The position numbers and the translations under genes were made by a program. Under the pieces are notes generated by a model. That model was not told where the DNA came from. It did not search any database and saw nothing but the letters and a program-made list of their open reading frames with translations. From Talpa occidentalis (taxonomy: Eukaryota; Chordata; Mammalia; Eulipotyphla; Talpidae), in NCBI RefSeq assembly GCF_014898055.3, contig NW_023604861.1:81812399-81876398 (forward strand): 64,000 nt of DNA, given 5' to 3'. Positions 62,740 through 64,000 of this stretch are shown here, piece by piece (position 1 is the stretch's first letter; each line of letters begins with the position of its first letter).

Positions 62740-63880
62740 GGCTGTCCCTTTAAGGAACTTATCCTTTGGTTTTCTCCGAACCCTTCTGTATTTTTACTTT
62801 TTTTCTCTTATTGACATTCACACCAATATTTAAATGTGCTGGTTTAGCCCATCTTTGAAAAATCTTCAGTCACACATTACCTCCACCACTGTCATGTTTC
62901 TTCCTGCATCAACCAAACTTCTCAAAGGAATTCTCAAAATTTTCACCACTTAGAAAAACATTGGCAACTCCACTAAAATTTCCTTAATCAACAGACTTCT
63001 TTTTCACACCTTCTAACTAACATTTAAAATTAACCTTAAAAGGCAGTCTTCTCGGGCCTCCCCCGTGGCGCAGCGATTGAGCACTGGGTTGCGAAGCTGC
63101 CCGCAGCCTCTGCAGCGCCGGCCTCTGCAGCACCGGCCAGTTCGATCCCCGGCTGCTCCCCGGCCACTGGAGGAGGGTCCCACATGGTGCACAGACCTCT
63201 CCTGCCGCCCGCTGCTCCCCTCAGCAGTGTACTTCGGTCCTTCCGCCTGCTCTGCTCGCCGCTCTGGCTCTGGTGAATTCTCTCACCCTCCCACGCTTCT
63301 GACTGTACCCAGTGCTTGTATGTATAAGTAAATAAATAAATCAAAAAAATAAAATAAATTGAAAAATGTTTAAAAAAAAAAAAAAAAAGGCAGTCTTCTC
63401 TTAAACTTTCCTGACAGAACACTCACCTGGTTTTCTTTCTGTTTCTCTCATCATTCCTTACTTAGTCTCCTTTCGCAGCTCCTTTGGTCTCAAGGCTCTT
63501 TTCTTTCCCAAGCGTGTACCAGGTGATTTCATGCAGTCTCACGTCCTAAAATGAACATCTATATTCTTTTTTCTGATGATTGCTTCGTATATAGTTCCAA
63601 TCTGGATCTCTCTTCTGAGCTGCACATACACATCTAGTTGGCAACTCCTCTAGCGAGTTCAAAATGACACCTCAAATTAGCAGGTTCAGCTCTGAACACA
63701 TCTGCGTTCCCTAGAATTTGTCTTGGATGCCTTATCTTAGGAAATGAAGATACCATCTATACAGTTTCTCAAGCCAGAGTCCTGGATGTCATTTTAGCAT
63801 CTTCTAATTCCCTCATCCTCAACATCCATAAGTCAAGTTTGTCCAGTTTTATATTTCTCAAATTCAGCCACTTTTTACCT
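62740..63880 (+). repeat. LINE-2 fragments around a SINE
   Basis: 63560-63880 matches the L2 ORF segment before 'cctggatgtcattttagc'. 62740-63040 is probably upstream L2. The SINE at 63054 lies between. Confidence 0.6.
63054..63384 (+). repeat. tRNA-derived SINE, subfamily A, with internal head duplication
   Basis: Exact target duplication aaaaggcagtcttctc. The block GCCTCTGCAGCGCCGG is repeated in tandem at 63107-63138, just before the B box. Confidence 0.9.
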
Positions 63881-63887
63881 TACCTAC

Positions 63888-64000
63888 TGTAGGGGCAGGA
63901 TGGGCACTGAGCAGGTTATCTATGATCCAGCAGACGGGTAAAGGAGAGTCTTGGAGCCCTCAGTGGGTTTCTCAGGCTTTTATTAAGCTTTACATGTAAT
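63888..64000 (-). mobile_element. Partial LTR, 3' end, running off the window
   Basis: Read on the minus strand it has AATAAA at 63979-63984, then a C/A-rich segment ending CCCCTACA at 63888, as R-U5 regions do. The left boundary breaks a LINE-2 segment. Only about 113 bases are visible, so identity is tentative. Confidence 0.5.

Larger units (their letters stand above)
59796..64000. other. Region downstream of GMCL1
   Basis: No gene seen. 59800-60950 is AT-rich without recognised features. Then a DNA-transposon-like remnant (60955-61085), two back-to-back SINEs (61115-61689), a SINE at 62208, LINE-2 pieces (62740-63880) around another SINE, and part of an LTR from 63888. Confidence 0.6.

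Noticed and set aside
1..64000. CRISPR arrays or bacterial-type operons
   Set aside because: The repeats are dispersed SINEs and tandem duplications, not regularly spaced; gene structure is eukaryotic.

Overview
The window is ordinary mammalian chromosomal DNA: long introns, GT-AG splice sites, one CpG island and dense interspersed repeats. It holds the 3' part of one gene and all of a second, both on the + strand. Positions 1 to about 13260 carry the last five coding exons and the 3' UTR of annexin A4 (ANXA4). Positions 17514-58558 carry all 14 coding exons of GMCL1 (germ cell-less 1), whose CpG-island promoter lies at about 17130-17800. The ANXA4-GMCL1 order matches the human 2p13 arrangement as I recall it. 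I see no other protein-coding gene and no RNA gene, and the strand from the GMCL1 poly(A) site (~59790) to the window end holds repeats only.

All 19 exons were placed by reading splice sites and keeping codon phase. Every junction is in frame. ANXA4 contributes 143 C-terminal residues; GMCL1 reads as one 526-residue protein. Neither has a stop, frameshift or missing splice site. ANXA4 is a calcium-dependent phospholipid-binding protein. GMCL1 is a BTB/BACK substrate adaptor for CUL3 ubiquitin ligase, associated with the nuclear envelope. They share location only; nothing suggests a joint pathway.

The rest is mobile DNA. One tRNA-derived SINE family accounts for about 37 copies (about 15% of the bases). 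Copies have A and B boxes, an AATAAA plus TCTTT tail of the T+ SINE type, and target-site duplications. At least four sequence subfamilies are present. The family is not Alu, B1/B2, the cetartiodactyl CHR type or horse ERE as I know them. It best fits a laurasiatherian mammal, and I lean to a horseshoe-bat-type (Rhinolophoidea, Rhin-1-like) genome, which is an inference from memory. Older layers are LINE-1 fragments, LINE-2, MIR and a few DNA-transposon remnants. Three endogenous-retrovirus LTRs are visible: two solo LTRs sit inside SINEs and a third runs off the right edge.

Layout: 1-12279 ANXA4 exons and repeat-rich introns; 12280-13260 its 3' UTR; 13260-17130 intergenic; 17130-17800 GMCL1 promoter and exon 1, with two short upstream ORFs; 17774-58429 GMCL1 introns with 13 further exons; 58559-59790 GMCL1 3' UTR; 59790-64000 intergenic repeats. 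No new biological system was found. The most informative observations are nested insertions with readable order, a SINE with an extra 3' segment inside its target duplication, a twice-hit insertion site, several local duplications, and the two upstream ORFs.
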